NCBI RefSeq assembly: GCF_017654505.1
Contig: NC_054540.1
Coordinates: forward strand, 40,791,554 to 40,855,553
Origin: Polyodon spathula
Taxonomy: Eukaryota > Chordata > Actinopteri > Acipenseriformes > Polyodontidae
DNA length: 64,000 bases
Direction: 5' to 3'
Below are positions 26,691-37,317 of this stretch, one piece after another; position 1 is the stretch's first letter; each line of letters begins with the position of its first letter. Made by a program: the position numbers and the translations under genes. Below the pieces are notes generated by a model. The model searched no databases and was not told the origin of the DNA. It saw only the letters and a program-made list of their open reading frames with translations.

Positions 26691-27005
26691 AAAAAAACTT
26701 GATTATGGTCTTTGAATTCACTTGTAATATACTTTTAAAGCGACCGGTTGAATAGGCAAACAACATAAATGCTCACATTTTACAGCGCAGACAAAGTTTC
26801 CCCAGAAACATCCATTCTAGTTCCTGTTTGAAAATATCTGGTTTCCTGTTTGGTAGAATGTAGTTCCTTGTTTAATTAAAAATAACTAAAGGAATAATTT
26901 ATTTTGTAAAAATAAAGAAATGATTTAAACAAATGCATAGAGGAATAAATACATTTAGAAATAAATATTTTTTAAGTAAATGTAGAAATTAATAGATGTT
27001 TATAT
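26691..27005. other. AT-rich stretch, nothing identified
   Basis: No gene, repeat or signal recognised. Confidence 0.4.
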
Positions 27006-27412
27006 TGTAATGGACACGGCTGTACTGACTCGCCATTGCCACCTGTTGGCGAATGGATTGCCGTACTCAGAGCCAGTTTTAGGTTAGGTTAATGTGTAGC
27101 TGAGAATGCTGGGAGTGAGAAATATGTAGGGGAAAGTGAATTATTATTGTATTTCATTATTAGTTATTGTAAAGTTCCAATATTGTTAAATGCATTACCC
27201 TGTAATTGTTATTCCCCTTCCGGTGTTATTTGTGTTATATGTGGATGTCACCTTGAGGCAGAGTAGTGCTCTGGGGTAGGGAAGGGCTGTCTGTGTCTCT
27301 TGGGTGTGTTTGTGGATGGTGTTGACTTGCTGTTAGTTGCCTAATAAGCTGCATTAAACCCGAGATCCTTTGTGTGTGTCTCCAATAATTCCTGTGCTCA
27401 CTAAAGTATTAT
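27006..27412 (+). mobile_element. Possible solo LTR
   Basis: It starts tgtaatggacacggctgtac. It has late-position signals typical of an R-U5 region (ctaataagctgcattaaaccc followed by a GT-rich stretch). The right boundary near 27412 is uncertain because no clear CA end or target duplication was found. Confidence 0.4.
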
Positions 27413-27562
27413 AAATGTATAAATAAATTAATAAATAGCAAGCTAGAAAAAAAACATGTCATATTGGTTTGGCTGATGTGTTTATCCACAGCAATTGACA
27501 TTTATATACCCATATAAAAAGTATAAGTTTCATGTAAAAATATATATATATATAAGAGGAAC

Positions 27563-27640
27563 GGTAGTTCCTCATACAAGTTAGAAAAACTTGTCGGAAA
27601 TTGCAGAGATTTAGTTATACAACGAGACACTAGTGATCCT
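27563..27640 (+). repeat. Interspersed repeat, start of copy 2
   Basis: gaggaacggtagttcctcat plus caagttagaaaaacttgt duplicates the start of the repeat at 25890. It is separated from its 5S-like end by the SINE at 27648. Confidence 0.5.
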
Positions 27641-27647
27641 TCACTTG

Positions 27648-27831
27648 CAGCATCTGTGGAGAAGTGGTTAGAGCACTGTGCTCCTGACTGGAGGGGTATG
27701 AGTTCAATCACAGGTGGGGGACACATTGCCTCTTAGATTGGTCCTGTTAAAAAACCTGACTGTATAAATGGGTAATTGTATGTCACAATTGTAAGTTGCT
27801 CTGGATAAGTGTGTCTGCTAAAAAAAAAAAA
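27648..27831 (+). repeat. tRNA-derived SINE
   Basis: A pol III A-box-like sequence (tggagaagtggttagagca, 27656-27674) and B-box-like sequence (gagttcaatcacagg, 27700-27714) lie about 26 bases apart, as in a tRNA. The tail gtaagttgctctggataagt and gtctgcta is typical of fish tRNA SINEs and is followed by a poly(A) run. The clover-leaf is not intact, so it is not a functional tRNA gene. Confidence 0.75.
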
Positions 27832-27838
27832 TTACGCG

Positions 27839-27892
27839 TGCCTGGTTGGTACTTAGATGGGCGACTGCCTGGCAATACCAGGTACTTCAAAC
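27839..27892 (+). repeat. 5S rRNA-derived fragment
   Basis: The sequence gcctggttggtacttagatg and gcgactgcctggcaatacca follows the 3' half of vertebrate 5S rRNA with several substitutions. The 5' half is missing or diverged. It is either a 5S pseudogene fragment or the end of a 5S-related SINE, since a related end occurs at 26012. Confidence 0.6.
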
Positions 27893-28014
27893 TTTTCTTT
27901 GGAGTTTTGCTCAGTGGTGTAGTCGAGGGTATACGCAGGTAAACTGTGTTTACCCATTTTGAATTTGGGCAATGTATCGTTTACCCACTTCTCATATAAG
28001 GGATTGTCACAAAG

Positions 28015-28490
28015 ACGGCGGCATTGGGTGACGTCAGACCAGAACCAGTAACCAGGAAATAAACAACAGAGAGGTGAGGTTTGGTGAAGCTGAGTGATTG
28101 TTCTTACTCAGCATTTAATAACGAAACAGACAGAAAATAAACGGTTGAAAGACAACAAGACACAGTACACGGCACTCGTAGCCAAAACAAAAAGACAAAC
28201 AAAACGGACTATACAGAAAAAACACAGTGAGCTTGTATTTTAACAATTAACTATTCTTATTACCTCCGTCTACACTCACCGAACACACAACCCCGAAGTG
28301 AGTGAAAACATGCAGCTTTTATGCAGTTGTATCGAGACTCTATTGCTAATCAATCATTAAATTGGAGTACAACTGCATGTGAATTAATAAAGTGCAATTC
28401 CTCGTGATCGCATATTATTACAATTTACCTGCATGTGAAGTGCTGTGCAATCCTCATGCCTAAATACAAATATACATTTTAAACAACTTG
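28015..28490 (-). mobile_element. Probable 3' LTR of the endogenous retrovirus
   Basis: On the minus strand this block lies just after the env remnant. It contains a TATA-like box (gcataaaagctgc near 28320), then a GT-rich region, a poly(A) signal (attaaatgc near 28110) and an end ctttgtgaca at 28015. The order U3, TATA, poly(A), CA end fits an LTR. Its 5' boundary is uncertain, between about 28480 and 28523. There is no matching 5' LTR in the window to confirm it. Confidence 0.5.
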
Positions 28491-28499
28491 TGTTCCTCG

Positions 28500-30781
28500 T
28501 CATTGTGTAGCAATGACTATACACCAACAGTAACACACAACACGTAACATACAACACAAAATACACACAGTTTCCCATCTGTCAATGGTCCTTTCTAACT
28601 GTCGCTGTTTTTTCCACCAGAAACACTGAATGCTATTCCACAGAATCAATACCATTACTAATAACAGTATTATTAAAACAATATAATTCCAAAAAGTGTT
28701 CCCTAAGGCCTGCCCTAACCATCCATATCGTTTCAATACAGTGGCTTTTAAATGTGCCAAATCAACTTCGACCTTCGCTTTGAGCAGCTTCTCTTCCGCT
28801 CTTTGTAGGGCTATTTTTAACCAATTTGTGCATTTGAGAAAAAATGACCGAATATGAATCTAGATATGTGTCATCCCACCAGGCGGTAATTTGGAACTCC
28901 TCTGCTTCAGGTTCAGGTATATATATATATATCTCCAATCTGAACTGCATGTGTTGGAGTAAAACAAAATCCTGGAGAAGTCTGACAAGTTAAATCTCCA
29001 TACTTAAAATTGGTATGGTTACTCAACACACACTATTGATATTTCCCAAGCTGCACTGCTTTTTTCCACCCCTCTAGTGGATGTACCTCTAATTCAGTGC
29101 TTATATTTCTGTTGATTCCGGTGATTGCAGGACACCGGCAAACTACATGGCTATTTGTTTCATAACAGCATGCTTCATGCACCACACCACTCCAGTTCCG
29201 TCGTTGAACTTTCCACGTAGCCTTTTCCCAAACTATCACTGTCTCATTGTGTAGTACTCGTATCGGTCTAATCTTCAAACTGTCTTTATACTGGTTATTA
29301 GGATCCATGTATGGTATTGAGAGATAGAACCCTATATGACCAGGTGGTTCCTTGTCATTCTCCTTTGGCCACACTAAACTAGCTCCCAGGAGGTTAGTCT
29401 GATCAGGATGGAACATTGCCAACCTCAACCCGAGATCCTCTTGTGCATGTCTAGGTACCACTCCTAGCCTAATGTCCATTATTTCTTCCTTCATTGTTTT
29501 TAAAAGGTCACCTGCAAATATTCTACAATCTATCGCTTTGGTCAAATTGCGCAAGGCTCCCTCTGTTCCACCCATTAGCTCATATTAGCTGTACCCTGGA
29601 GTCTAATCCCTTGATTTACATACATTTGTCCATTCCCCAATCTTTCCATTCCTTCTCCAACAGTACTTGCTATCCAAGTTTGTCCTCTTGACATTTGATA
29701 AATATCCCAGCTGTTTGCAACAGAATTTCCTGCACCAAACCAGCCTGCTATTTCATCAAAAAGCCCCCTCTTCCTACGTTTCTCATTGCCTTCATACATT
29801 CGTTCAGCTATTTGTTCTTTGTAATCTTCTATTGTATTACCTATTTCCCTTTTAAGCCAATTATGGATATTAGTATGTTGCTTGCAATGCTGTTCAAACA
29901 TAACGATTAGAATAGTGAAATTATACATCACATATGATAATACTATATTCACATTATCCAAAACAGTTTTTCGTTCTGGTCCGAGAATGATACCTTCCCG
30001 AGGTAGGGGGTGCAAAGGGGGACATACTTTGGGTTTGTCCTCCTTGCATGATGTTAATGTTAAATTTTTGAGTGATTTGTATGAACAGTTATGACTGAAA
30101 TATTGCAAATTTGATTTGGATATTGATATATTGTGTCAACATCCTGTATGTCTGATTTTTTTAAATACCTTTTTGGGTGTCCAGCCATTAATTGTCAGTC
30201 TTCCCAACTATCTGGGTTTTCCCATTCTTGTGGAGGTTCACATATAATAGATTCATACCATCCCTTGTGGTTCCTAGACCACAGAAACCTTTGGGCATCA
30301 TTATCAGACCAGGTTTTTACTTTATCTGCAAACCCTATCACATGGTGCATCACCTGCTCCAAAGATAACTTTAAATTCCCAGACACCTCCCTTTTGAATC
30401 ATCATAGTTCGTAATCGAGTAGGTGCATTTCTCTGGGTTTGTCGTGACTTTTGTTAATGTCCATTTTTCATTATTATACTGGCATAATGAAATATCCCCA
30501 AGTCTGTCCCCAGGACATTGTAGTATTATGTCCCATCCTTTTTGGACATATCTGGGCTCTGGCACTTGATTATTACCAGATATTTTCCATACTTTGTCAA
30601 GACCAAACATTTTACCATCCTTTTTCCATGCCTGGAGCCCCAGGCTATCTTGAAATTGTAACTGCACATACTGTCCTTTCTTTATACACTGTGTCTCTGT
30701 CACCAATGTCGTTGGTGGGTCCCATCGTGCTTCAGCGAGCAGAGTGAATATGCCAATCAAGGTTGTTAGTTGGTATTTCAT
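28500..30781 (-). pseudogene. Retroviral env, broken by several frameshifts
   Basis: Env begins at 30781 with a hydrophobic leader (MKYQLTTLIGIFTLLAEA), 45 bases after the end of pol. Fragments follow in 30781-30371, 30386-30195, 30108-29575, 29575-29033, 28950-28762 and 28760-28500. A furin-type site RRKR lies before GLFDEIAGWFGAG (near 29785), a plausible fusion peptide that splits surface and transmembrane subunits. A membrane span (YIVLIILLLVMVLILW) sits near 28680-28635, with a short tail. Between fusion peptide and membrane span lie about 370 residues, far more than in gammaretroviral Env. A CX6CC motif was not found. At least four lesions separate the frames, so no functional glycoprotein is encoded. 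Confidence 0.8.
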
Positions 30782-30825
30782 AATTCACCTGTGGGGACAC
30801 AAAAGACCAGGTTTAGTGTATATTC

Positions 30826-32082
30826 TTATGCAGTTTGTGTAGGCTCAATGACCTTTTTCTGATATGGCTTACACTGGTCACCATGGAACCAAAAGTAGTG
30901 TATTGGTCTGCCATGTTTTTGTATTGCCAATTTCAGGTTGGTTTCACCCAACTTATCCATAACCTGATATGGACCTTCCCAATTAGCTTCCCAGGCCCCG
31001 CCTTTTAAAAAGTTTTTTAGCATGACCTGGTCTCCAATTTGAAAGGAGATCCTATATGGGGGTTGAGATGACTGAACTGTGTATTGATGTGCTGCCCCCA
31101 TCCGATTAGCAGCATCCAGAAGTTTGTTTTGGAGAGCTAATTGTACCTGTTGAAGGAATTGGTCATTAGTAACCTTGCTCGTAATAGGGATTGGGATCCC
31201 TGTGGGGTGTGCCACCTGCATTGTCCTTCCTGTCATTAGCTCAAATGGGGTATATCCTGTTGTTCGCACTGAAGTTGCTCTAATTACCATTAGCACTCCG
31301 GGCAAAGCTGCAACCCAGCCAGGTGTAGATCTACCTAGATCAGTAGTTGCTTTTAATACAGCCTTCTTGAGACCATCTTTCAATGTGCGATTCATCCGTT
31401 CAACCATACCACTAGCCTCCGGGTGGTAAGGAATGTGGAAGTGTTGTTTTACACCTAACATTTTACATAGGCAGGCAATTACCTCGGACGTAAATGCAGT
31501 TCCACGATCACTTTCCAGTCTCTTAGGGAAGCCCCATCTAGTGAAGACCTGTTCCAATAGAATCCTGGCTGTCATAAGAGCATCGCATCAACGTGCAGGA
31601 AATGCCTCCACCCAGCGTGTAAACATGTCAACTACCACTAGGATATATCTATATCCTCCTTTGGCTGTAGGTAATGGTCCTGTGTGATCAATTTGAATAG
31701 ATTCCTAGGGCCCATCATTCCAATGTGAGGTACCCATTGTGACCTTGCGGCGTGCGGGAGCTGGATTAATTTGTACACATATTAAGCACAGCGCAAGGTG
31801 ATGATCTATATCTGCTTTCATGTCTGGCCACCAGTAGCATCCCTGTAAGAGGAACACTTCTTGTAATGCTGCATGACCACTCACTTGATGCATGCAGATG
31901 ACTAGATCCTTGCGTAAACAATGAGGTGTCACCCAGGCAAGCTGGGGTGTGGTATGATACAATGTTCCTTCAAATACCAACAATGTGTCCTTGTATTTAT
32001 GGTAAGGCTGCGGAAGTGTCTGCTGTGTGGTAATGGCGTCCATGACCTCAACCAGTTTAGAATGCCTGTGCCTTTTTCAAAT
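30826..32082 (-). pseudogene. Retroviral integrase, two in-frame stops
   Basis: The zinc domain lies in 32043-31705 (HQVSGH, then CLICVQ). A TAG at 31705-31707 and a TGA near 31588 interrupt the start of the catalytic core. The rest of the core (31575-30826) has SDRGTAF with the second Asp (codon at 31509) and MVERMN with the Glu (31401), 35 residues apart. The C-terminal part contains WEGPYQVMDKLG, a Src-homology-3-like segment, and HYFWFHGDQCKPY. The protein inserts viral DNA into the genome. The gene ends at 30826, immediately before env. Confidence 0.85.
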
Positions 32083-33292
32083 CTAACATGGTAGGTGTGG
32101 CCGTGGTGATACATGAACAGGATCAGTTGAGGAATCCCATGGGATCCCATCAATGGCTGCCTTCTTGGCTAGCGTGTCTACAGTGTTATTTGCATCTCCC
32201 TGTACCGTTCTGCCTTCTGGTTGATGTGATTTGACTTTACAAATGGCTAGTGTGCCTGGTGTACGCTCATAGGCCAGATCCCAGATCTGCAAGAGCTGTG
32301 CGTAATGTGTTAGTGGTTTACTGTCGGCTGTACAAAAACCCTGTTTCTGCCACACCGGCAAGCACTCTGTAAGGGAATTGCAAACAAATGCGTTATCTGA
32401 ATAGATAGTAAGTCTTCCTGTGAACTCCCTTAGTGCTGCTAGTACAGCTATCACTTCTGATTTTTGTGCAGAGTCTGTGGGTTTACACTTTATCAGTACC
32501 TCCTTTCCAATAGCTGGAGCCCAACATGCTGCACCTGTGTGATACAGGCCATTGTCATAAAAGCGAGAGCCATCGACATATACAGACAAAGAGTCAGCAA
32601 GTGGGACTGTCGCAAAAGGACCAGCCTTTGCCTCCAACCGTCGCGTCGTACATTCATGAGCCTCCCCTTCATAGGTGAGCATGTTAGCAAGTGTGTAGGA
32701 TGCAGAGTGTTTAACTGTGATGTTTTTAGATGCAAGTTCAGTAACCCATCTGCCCCATCGTTGGGCTGACACTCCCTTCACCTGCCCTCTAATAAGCAGA
32801 GCGACTGGGGTGTGTGGTGTATGTACTATTATTTTCCCAAACTGACAAATGTATTCAGTGTGCGTCACAATCCAATGTACTGCCAAAATTTGTTTTGTAC
32901 ATTGATCATACGATCTTTCTACCGGTGTAAGCATACGTGAGAAGTACCCCACAGGTATACACTTACCATGCACTTCCTGCATGAGTACTGCTGACAAACT
33001 AGTGTCTGATGCGGCTGCCTCAATGATGAAGGGAAGTGTGGTGTCTGGACTACGCAGAGCTGGTGCCTGTGTTAGTGACGTCTTGAGTGTCATGACAGCG
33101 TTCTGTGATGCAGTTTTCCAGGTAAGTGTGTCTTCCTTACCTGGGTTTCCCTTTAGATGTTCATATAGAGGTGCAGCTTTCTCACTGTAACCCTCTATAA
33201 AGTCCCTACAAAAGCCTATTATACCTAAAAGTGATCATAAGGCTGTAACTGTGTGTGGGCGGGGCAGATTTTGAATCAGCTTAATCTTTTCT
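32083..33292 (-). pseudogene. Retroviral RNase H with connection domain
   Basis: A 336-residue frame (33093-32083) begins in the connection domain (SLSAVLMQE, YDQCTKQILAVHWIV). It continues into an RNase H domain with YVDGSRF (first catalytic Asp), EVIAVLAAL (Glu) and IYSDNAFV (Asp), and later VKSHQPEG and DTLAKKA. Both the inactive connection-type and active RNase H parts are visible, as in vertebrate retroviruses. It normally degrades the RNA strand of RNA/DNA hybrids. Frameshifts separate it from RT (33093-33296) and from integrase (near 32083). Confidence 0.85.
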
Positions 33293-33295
33293 GGG

Positions 33296-34159
33296 TCAGG
33301 TATACGTCCTCCAGCTTCCACCTGTACTCCTAAGAAACAAACATGATTTCATTAATGCTGCCTTTTTCGGGTTCAGCTTCATGCCGGCCTCCTCCAGCAA
33401 AGTGAGAACCTCATCAAGGAGCCCGTAATGCTCCTCCCTGGTATCATCAGTTTGTAGAAGTATGTCATCCACATACTGGATGATGTTATCTGTTTGAGAA
33501 CAACTTTGCAAAATGTTAGCCATGCATTGATGAAACAGCGTAGGACTATTATTATACCTTTGCCAAGTAAATTGCCTGTCCTTAAAGGTAAAAGCAAACT
33601 TGTACTGACTACCTGGGTGTACTCTAATTCCCCCAAATCCATTCGAGACATCCAGTGTAGAGTACACTGTTGCTGTTCCTTTCAATTGTGACATCATGTC
33701 TGGTGTGGTGGATACCAATGCTGTAGCACTGGGGGTGTTTTTGTTAAGCTGCCTGTAATCAATAGTTAGACGCCATGAACCATCTGGTTTCTTTACAGGC
33801 CATACAGGTGAGTTTACAGTAGAGACACACTGACGTATTACTTTCTGTCTTAACAATGAGTCAATTATCTGACTAACTGCAGCTTCTGCTTCCTTTGGAT
33901 ATGGATATTGTTTCTGTGGAGGGGGATCAATGCTATTCAGAGCTACTACCATATCTTTAACATTACCACAATCATGCTTGTGCTGTGCCCACACTTTAAT
34001 GTGACGCAACAGAATCTCAGCCAGCCGGCTGTCACTTGTATGTAGTAACTTCACAACATCATAATCTTCTGTACCCTTCACAGTAAACACTGAATGCCAA
34101 TCTGAAATCATGATTGGCATCTTGTTGCCCTGGGGATCTCTTGCCCCTTGCCAAATCAA
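33296..34159 (-). pseudogene. Retroviral reverse transcriptase
   Basis: The 287-residue frame covers fingers and palm: VNSPVWPVKKPDGSWR, then YRQLNKN, STLDVSNGF (first catalytic Asp), RYNNSPTLFHQCM and YVDDILL (the catalytic pair). YVDD is the form of retroviruses rather than Ty3/gypsy (usually Y(I/L)DD). The frame differs from that of protease, so an indel lies near 34160. It also ends early in the thumb at 33296. Confidence 0.88.
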
Positions 34160-34476
34160 ACGATTAGATCAATAATCAATCGAGCGCGGGCAATCACGTC
34201 AGCACCCAAAATAAAACCTTCATGTGTACTGACCATACATAATGGTAAATCAAATTTAATAGTACCCAATTGCAATGTAATTGGAGTGAATATTCTGGCT
34301 TTGGTTACACCTCCTCCTACTCCTACAAGCTGAATAGACTTCCCACTGGGTGGTAGGTGTGTGTGGTAAGTGAGAGAGCAAGCAGCCCCTGTGTCTATCA
34401 TAAATGTGTCTTGACGGCCTCCAGCCAAAACTTTCACACATGGGCGGCCCTCCTTGTCAGCAGTAATATCACTCAC
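34156..34476 (-). pseudogene. Retroviral aspartic protease
   Basis: Frame of 106 residues from MSDITADKEG. The active-site motif is MIDTGAACS (residues 26-34) and the second conserved block is FILGADVI near residue 90. It lies in the same frame as gag, separated by a single UAA at 34501-34503. A gag-pro readthrough product is therefore possible, and the true protein would begin upstream of the listed methionine. The frame breaks before reverse transcriptase. Confidence 0.85.
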
Positions 34477-34500
34477 TGCTGCAATAGAGGCCTGACCCCT

Positions 34501-36408
34501 TTATAGGGCAGATGAAGGTGGGGGTTCCTGTGGGATATGGGAAGGGTTATGTTGGCCATTGTTTCCTACCTGATTTGAGAAGGTCTGTAACAATTGTCTC
34601 AGTTCCTCATAAAAGAGTGTAGGTGCAGTAGGTAATCTCGAGCTATTTACAGCCCGCTGCTTTTGTTGTGGACCCTGCCCCTCAGCACCTCCCCCTCTAG
34701 CCCAGCACTGATTAATTGTATGTCCAGCGCGTTTGCAGTTTGCGCACATTTTAGACATTTTACATTCCTTTGACACATGGCCCTGCTTACCACAATTAAA
34801 ACATCCTGACTTAACACCACCCTCGTTGGCAACAATCATAGCAATTTTCTTTTTCTCTATTGGTGCTTTATCTGTTTCAGACTCATTCCAGTCTCTTAAA
34901 CAATCATGTATGTCTTGCCCTGTACCTTGCGGAACAGGGTCTACTGACAGTGCCCTGCTGTACTGTATCAATAGATGCTTGCATGTAGGAGAGACTAAGT
35001 CTTTATATTTGTTGATTACCAACTGCCAAAACGTGACGTTATCATCTGTAATCGCAACTCTTGCTGCAGCTCTCTCTCTGTGGGTATTATACGTCTGCAC
35101 AAAACTTCGAATGAAGTCAGTAGGATGTTGTCCCTTTTTGGGAACAGCGTCAAGAACCTTACTGAGATCTGGTGCATGTCGATAATTAGCAGCCACACAC
35201 ATTAATCTAACTCTCTCATCATGTCCTGGATATTGTGGGTTAGCACCCGGTGGTGTAAATTCAGTTGGTGCAATCACTTCAACTGGTAATACTGAACTCA
35301 GGATTCTGCAACAATCCCTGTCAGTGAGATTAAACGTACGTTGTATACCACGCAGCTTTTCACACAAAGGTGTAGGATCTGTATTACCATCCCATTTGGG
35401 CAACTGTTCTTTCATCAAAGCCAATTCTGACAATGTCAAATCCCTATTGACCTGTTCATCAGCATAATCATATGTAGTTATTCCAGTTTGCTGGTCCAAA
35501 GTACCAGTTGTGCGTATCCTACGAGTCATTACAGGAGCTGTTTTGACATACTTGCCTGCAAAATTTACTCTCCCTTTCGGTTCTGTTCTTTCAGTATTGC
35601 GCCTCCTTGATTTAACATTTTCTGCAATACTGGACATATAGTCCCCTCTAGTGCCTTCCTTTTGTTTCTGAACCTCCTCAGGTGCTATAGCAAAGTCCTC
35701 TAACTCATCTAAGTCCTCCACCTCTTCATCCTCTTCACTCTCCTGTCTAGGATCCCAGTCCTCAGGACCATCACTATCCTCACTATCTGTTTCTTGCTCA
35801 TTATCAACCAATCCCAATGCTGCAATTCTGCGCTGCAAAACCTTATTATTCTGTCGTTGTTCACATGCTTTTTTACGTACCTCCCTCAACTTTTGTACAA
35901 TATGTCTGTCTTTGTTTTCTCCAGACACATTCCATAATTCCTGATATGCAGTCCGTGCATTTTTCAAACTTGATTCCAAATTACTTGTCTTTCTCTGACA
36001 ATCTATCAGTCGTTGTTTTTGGGTTGCGTTTTCCTTACGCATCTCTAATTGTTGTGTGGCAGCCAATTGCCTTTCAACCATGGAAGCACTTGTAACTGAT
36101 TCTAATCGCTTAATTTCCTCATGCAAACCTTCATTTTCAATAGATAATTTCTTACAATTTTCCCTTGTAAAATCATATCTTGTTTTCAATTCTTCAATAG
36201 TTTGCCTCATTGCTCTTATGCAATTAGCCTGTTTCACTTTCTTACGCTTTTCTTTTCCATTCCGAGACACACATTCCTGCCCTATAGTATTGACTGGGTC
36301 ATAACTGTCTTTTGTATAGGGTCCCTCCTTGTCATGTTTAAAAACATAGTCTATACTCCAGATTCTCCAGTCATCCATTCGATGATTGTCACGATTATTT
36401 TTTAACAT
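34501..36408 (-). CDS. Retroviral Gag, intact 635-residue frame
   Basis: An uninterrupted frame starts at 36408 and ends with UAA at 34501-34503. Residues about 60-200 are a long coiled coil (for example ENCKKLSIENEGLHEEIKR). Residues about 205-240 form an acidic linker (DSEDSDGPEDWD, EEDEEVEDLDELED). The capsid-like middle starts near PKWDGNTDPTP. Two CCHC zinc knuckles (CFNCGKQGHVSKEC and CANCKRAGHTINQC) lie near 535-575. Gag assembles the particle and packages RNA. The absence of an obvious myristoylation start and the two knuckles are worth noting. An intact frame in an otherwise broken provirus suggests a young insertion or selection on Gag; the former is simpler. The first 190 codons recur at 39001-39570. 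Confidence 0.85.
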   Translation of the reverse strand: MLKNNRDNHRMDDWRIWSIDYVFKHDKEGPYTKDSYDPVNTIGQECVSRNGKEKRKKVKQANCIRAMRQTIEELKTRYDFTRENCKKLSIENEGLHEEIKRLESVTSASMVERQLAATQQLEMRKENATQKQRLIDCQRKTSNLESSLKNARTAYQELWNVSGENKDRHIVQKLREVRKKACEQRQNNKVLQRRIAALGLVDNEQETDSEDSDGPEDWDPRQESEEDEEVEDLDELEDFAIAPEEVQKQKEGTRGDYMSSIAENVKSRRRNTERTEPKGRVNFAGKYVKTAPVMTRRIRTTGTLDQQTGITTYDYADEQVNRDLTLSELALMKEQLPKWDGNTDPTPLCEKLRGIQRTFNLTDRDCCRILSSVLPVEVIAPTEFTPPGANPQYPGHDERVRLMCVAANYRHAPDLSKVLDAVPKKGQHPTDFIRSFVQTYNTHRERAAARVAITDDNVTFWQLVINKYKDLVSPTCKHLLIQYSRALSVDPVPQGTGQDIHDCLRDWNESETDKAPIEKKKIAMIVANEGGVKSGCFNCGKQGHVSKECKMSKMCANCKRAGHTINQCWARGGGAEGQGPQQKQRAVNSSRLPTAPTLFYEELRQLLQTFSNQVGNNGQHNPSHIPQEPPPSSAL

Positions 36409-37315
36409 ATTTGGAGTTGATCAGACTCTCAACAAAACACAACACTAACAAAAAAAAAACTACTTTTTTTTAGTTTTGTCTTGTTGTTACCAATGTTCCG
36501 TGTTTAAAGCTATGCTTAAGGAAACATAAAATTTTATTTTGGTTTATTGCACATTTAATTTACACTTTTGTATGTGCTATTGGGCTTAACTGGAACTTAT
36601 TGTCTGATTGTTCCTTACTTGTACCACCTAATGTGGACAGTTAAATAAGAGACTTAACCTATTGCCCCCTTATCGTGACTTATAAACCAAACAGTACAGA
36701 CAAAGACAAAACAAGTGTAACAAATCTTCTCAAAAACAAACTTAAAACATAAATCCGAGTATGCCCGTACCTGTTGAGCAATACAAGTCAGTGTAACTAG
36801 TCCAATAAACTCTACTGGCACGTCATAGCACTACACGATTTACTCATGACTTTTTTTAGGATTCCAGAGGTCCTCTTTCATACCTAAAGTCCTAATAGTC
36901 GATACACTTTTAATTAAGCAGTCTTAACTAATTGTGTCCTCAATGTACATGAATTATCAAGTAGTCAAAAGTCCTCTTTCATACTTTACCCTTGATTCTC
37001 ACTACATTCTAAAAACTGCATATAAAACAAAAAACCAGTAACTACTCACCAATGTACGTGGTTATATGTTCGATCTGAAGTCCTGATTCAAAGATTCTCC
37101 ACACCGTCTGAGCTGAAAGTAGAAACAGTCTCCTTCTGTCTGCTTTGTCCTGGTCCTCTTCATGGGATACAGGCTGGCAAAAAAGGTTTCTCCGTAATCA
37201 AGTATCAACCCCCTGGTATTTGGGGAAAAAAAAAAAAAGTATCAAGAAACAGTCCGCAGGTGGCTCGCCAATTAAGTAACTTAACAAAATAGATGATGGA
37301 GAGTAAGTAGATTCA
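36409..37315 (-). promoter_or_regulatory. Retroviral untranslated leader with splice donor and possible primer-binding site
   Basis: About 860 bases separate the CR1 junction from the gag start. On the minus strand a consensus donor (cattg|gtgagtag) lies near 37045, which could serve env splicing. The sequence tggcgagccacctgcgga at about 37256-37273 starts with ten bases that match a tRNA-Arg(ACG)-type primer site and then diverges. An A-rich run lies at 37228. Confidence 0.45.
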
Positions 37316-37317
37316 AA

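Larger units (their letters stand above)
28015..37315 (-). mobile_element. Endogenous retrovirus (gag, pro, pol, env), 5' LTR lost
   Basis: Minus-strand provirus of about 9.3 kb. From high to low coordinate it has an untranslated leader with a splice donor, an intact gag, protease in frame after a UAA, reverse transcriptase, RNase H, integrase, env and a probable LTR. Pol and env carry stops and frameshifts. The upstream end is replaced by a CR1 near 37315, so the 5' LTR is missing. Pol resembles simple vertebrate retroviruses (YVDD; tether plus RNase H). Class cannot be fixed by eye. The coiled-coil Gag with two zinc knuckles and the long Env transmembrane part argue against an ordinary gammaretrovirus. 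Confidence 0.88.

Noticed and set aside
27648..27720. Functional tRNA gene
   Set aside because: A and B boxes are present, but the arms do not fold and the sequence continues into a SINE tail.
34733..36405. Plus-strand frames of 60-150 codons opposite gag
   Set aside because: Mirror frames of the minus-strand retroviral gag with no domain signature. The same applies to plus-strand frames opposite pol, env and gypsy B.
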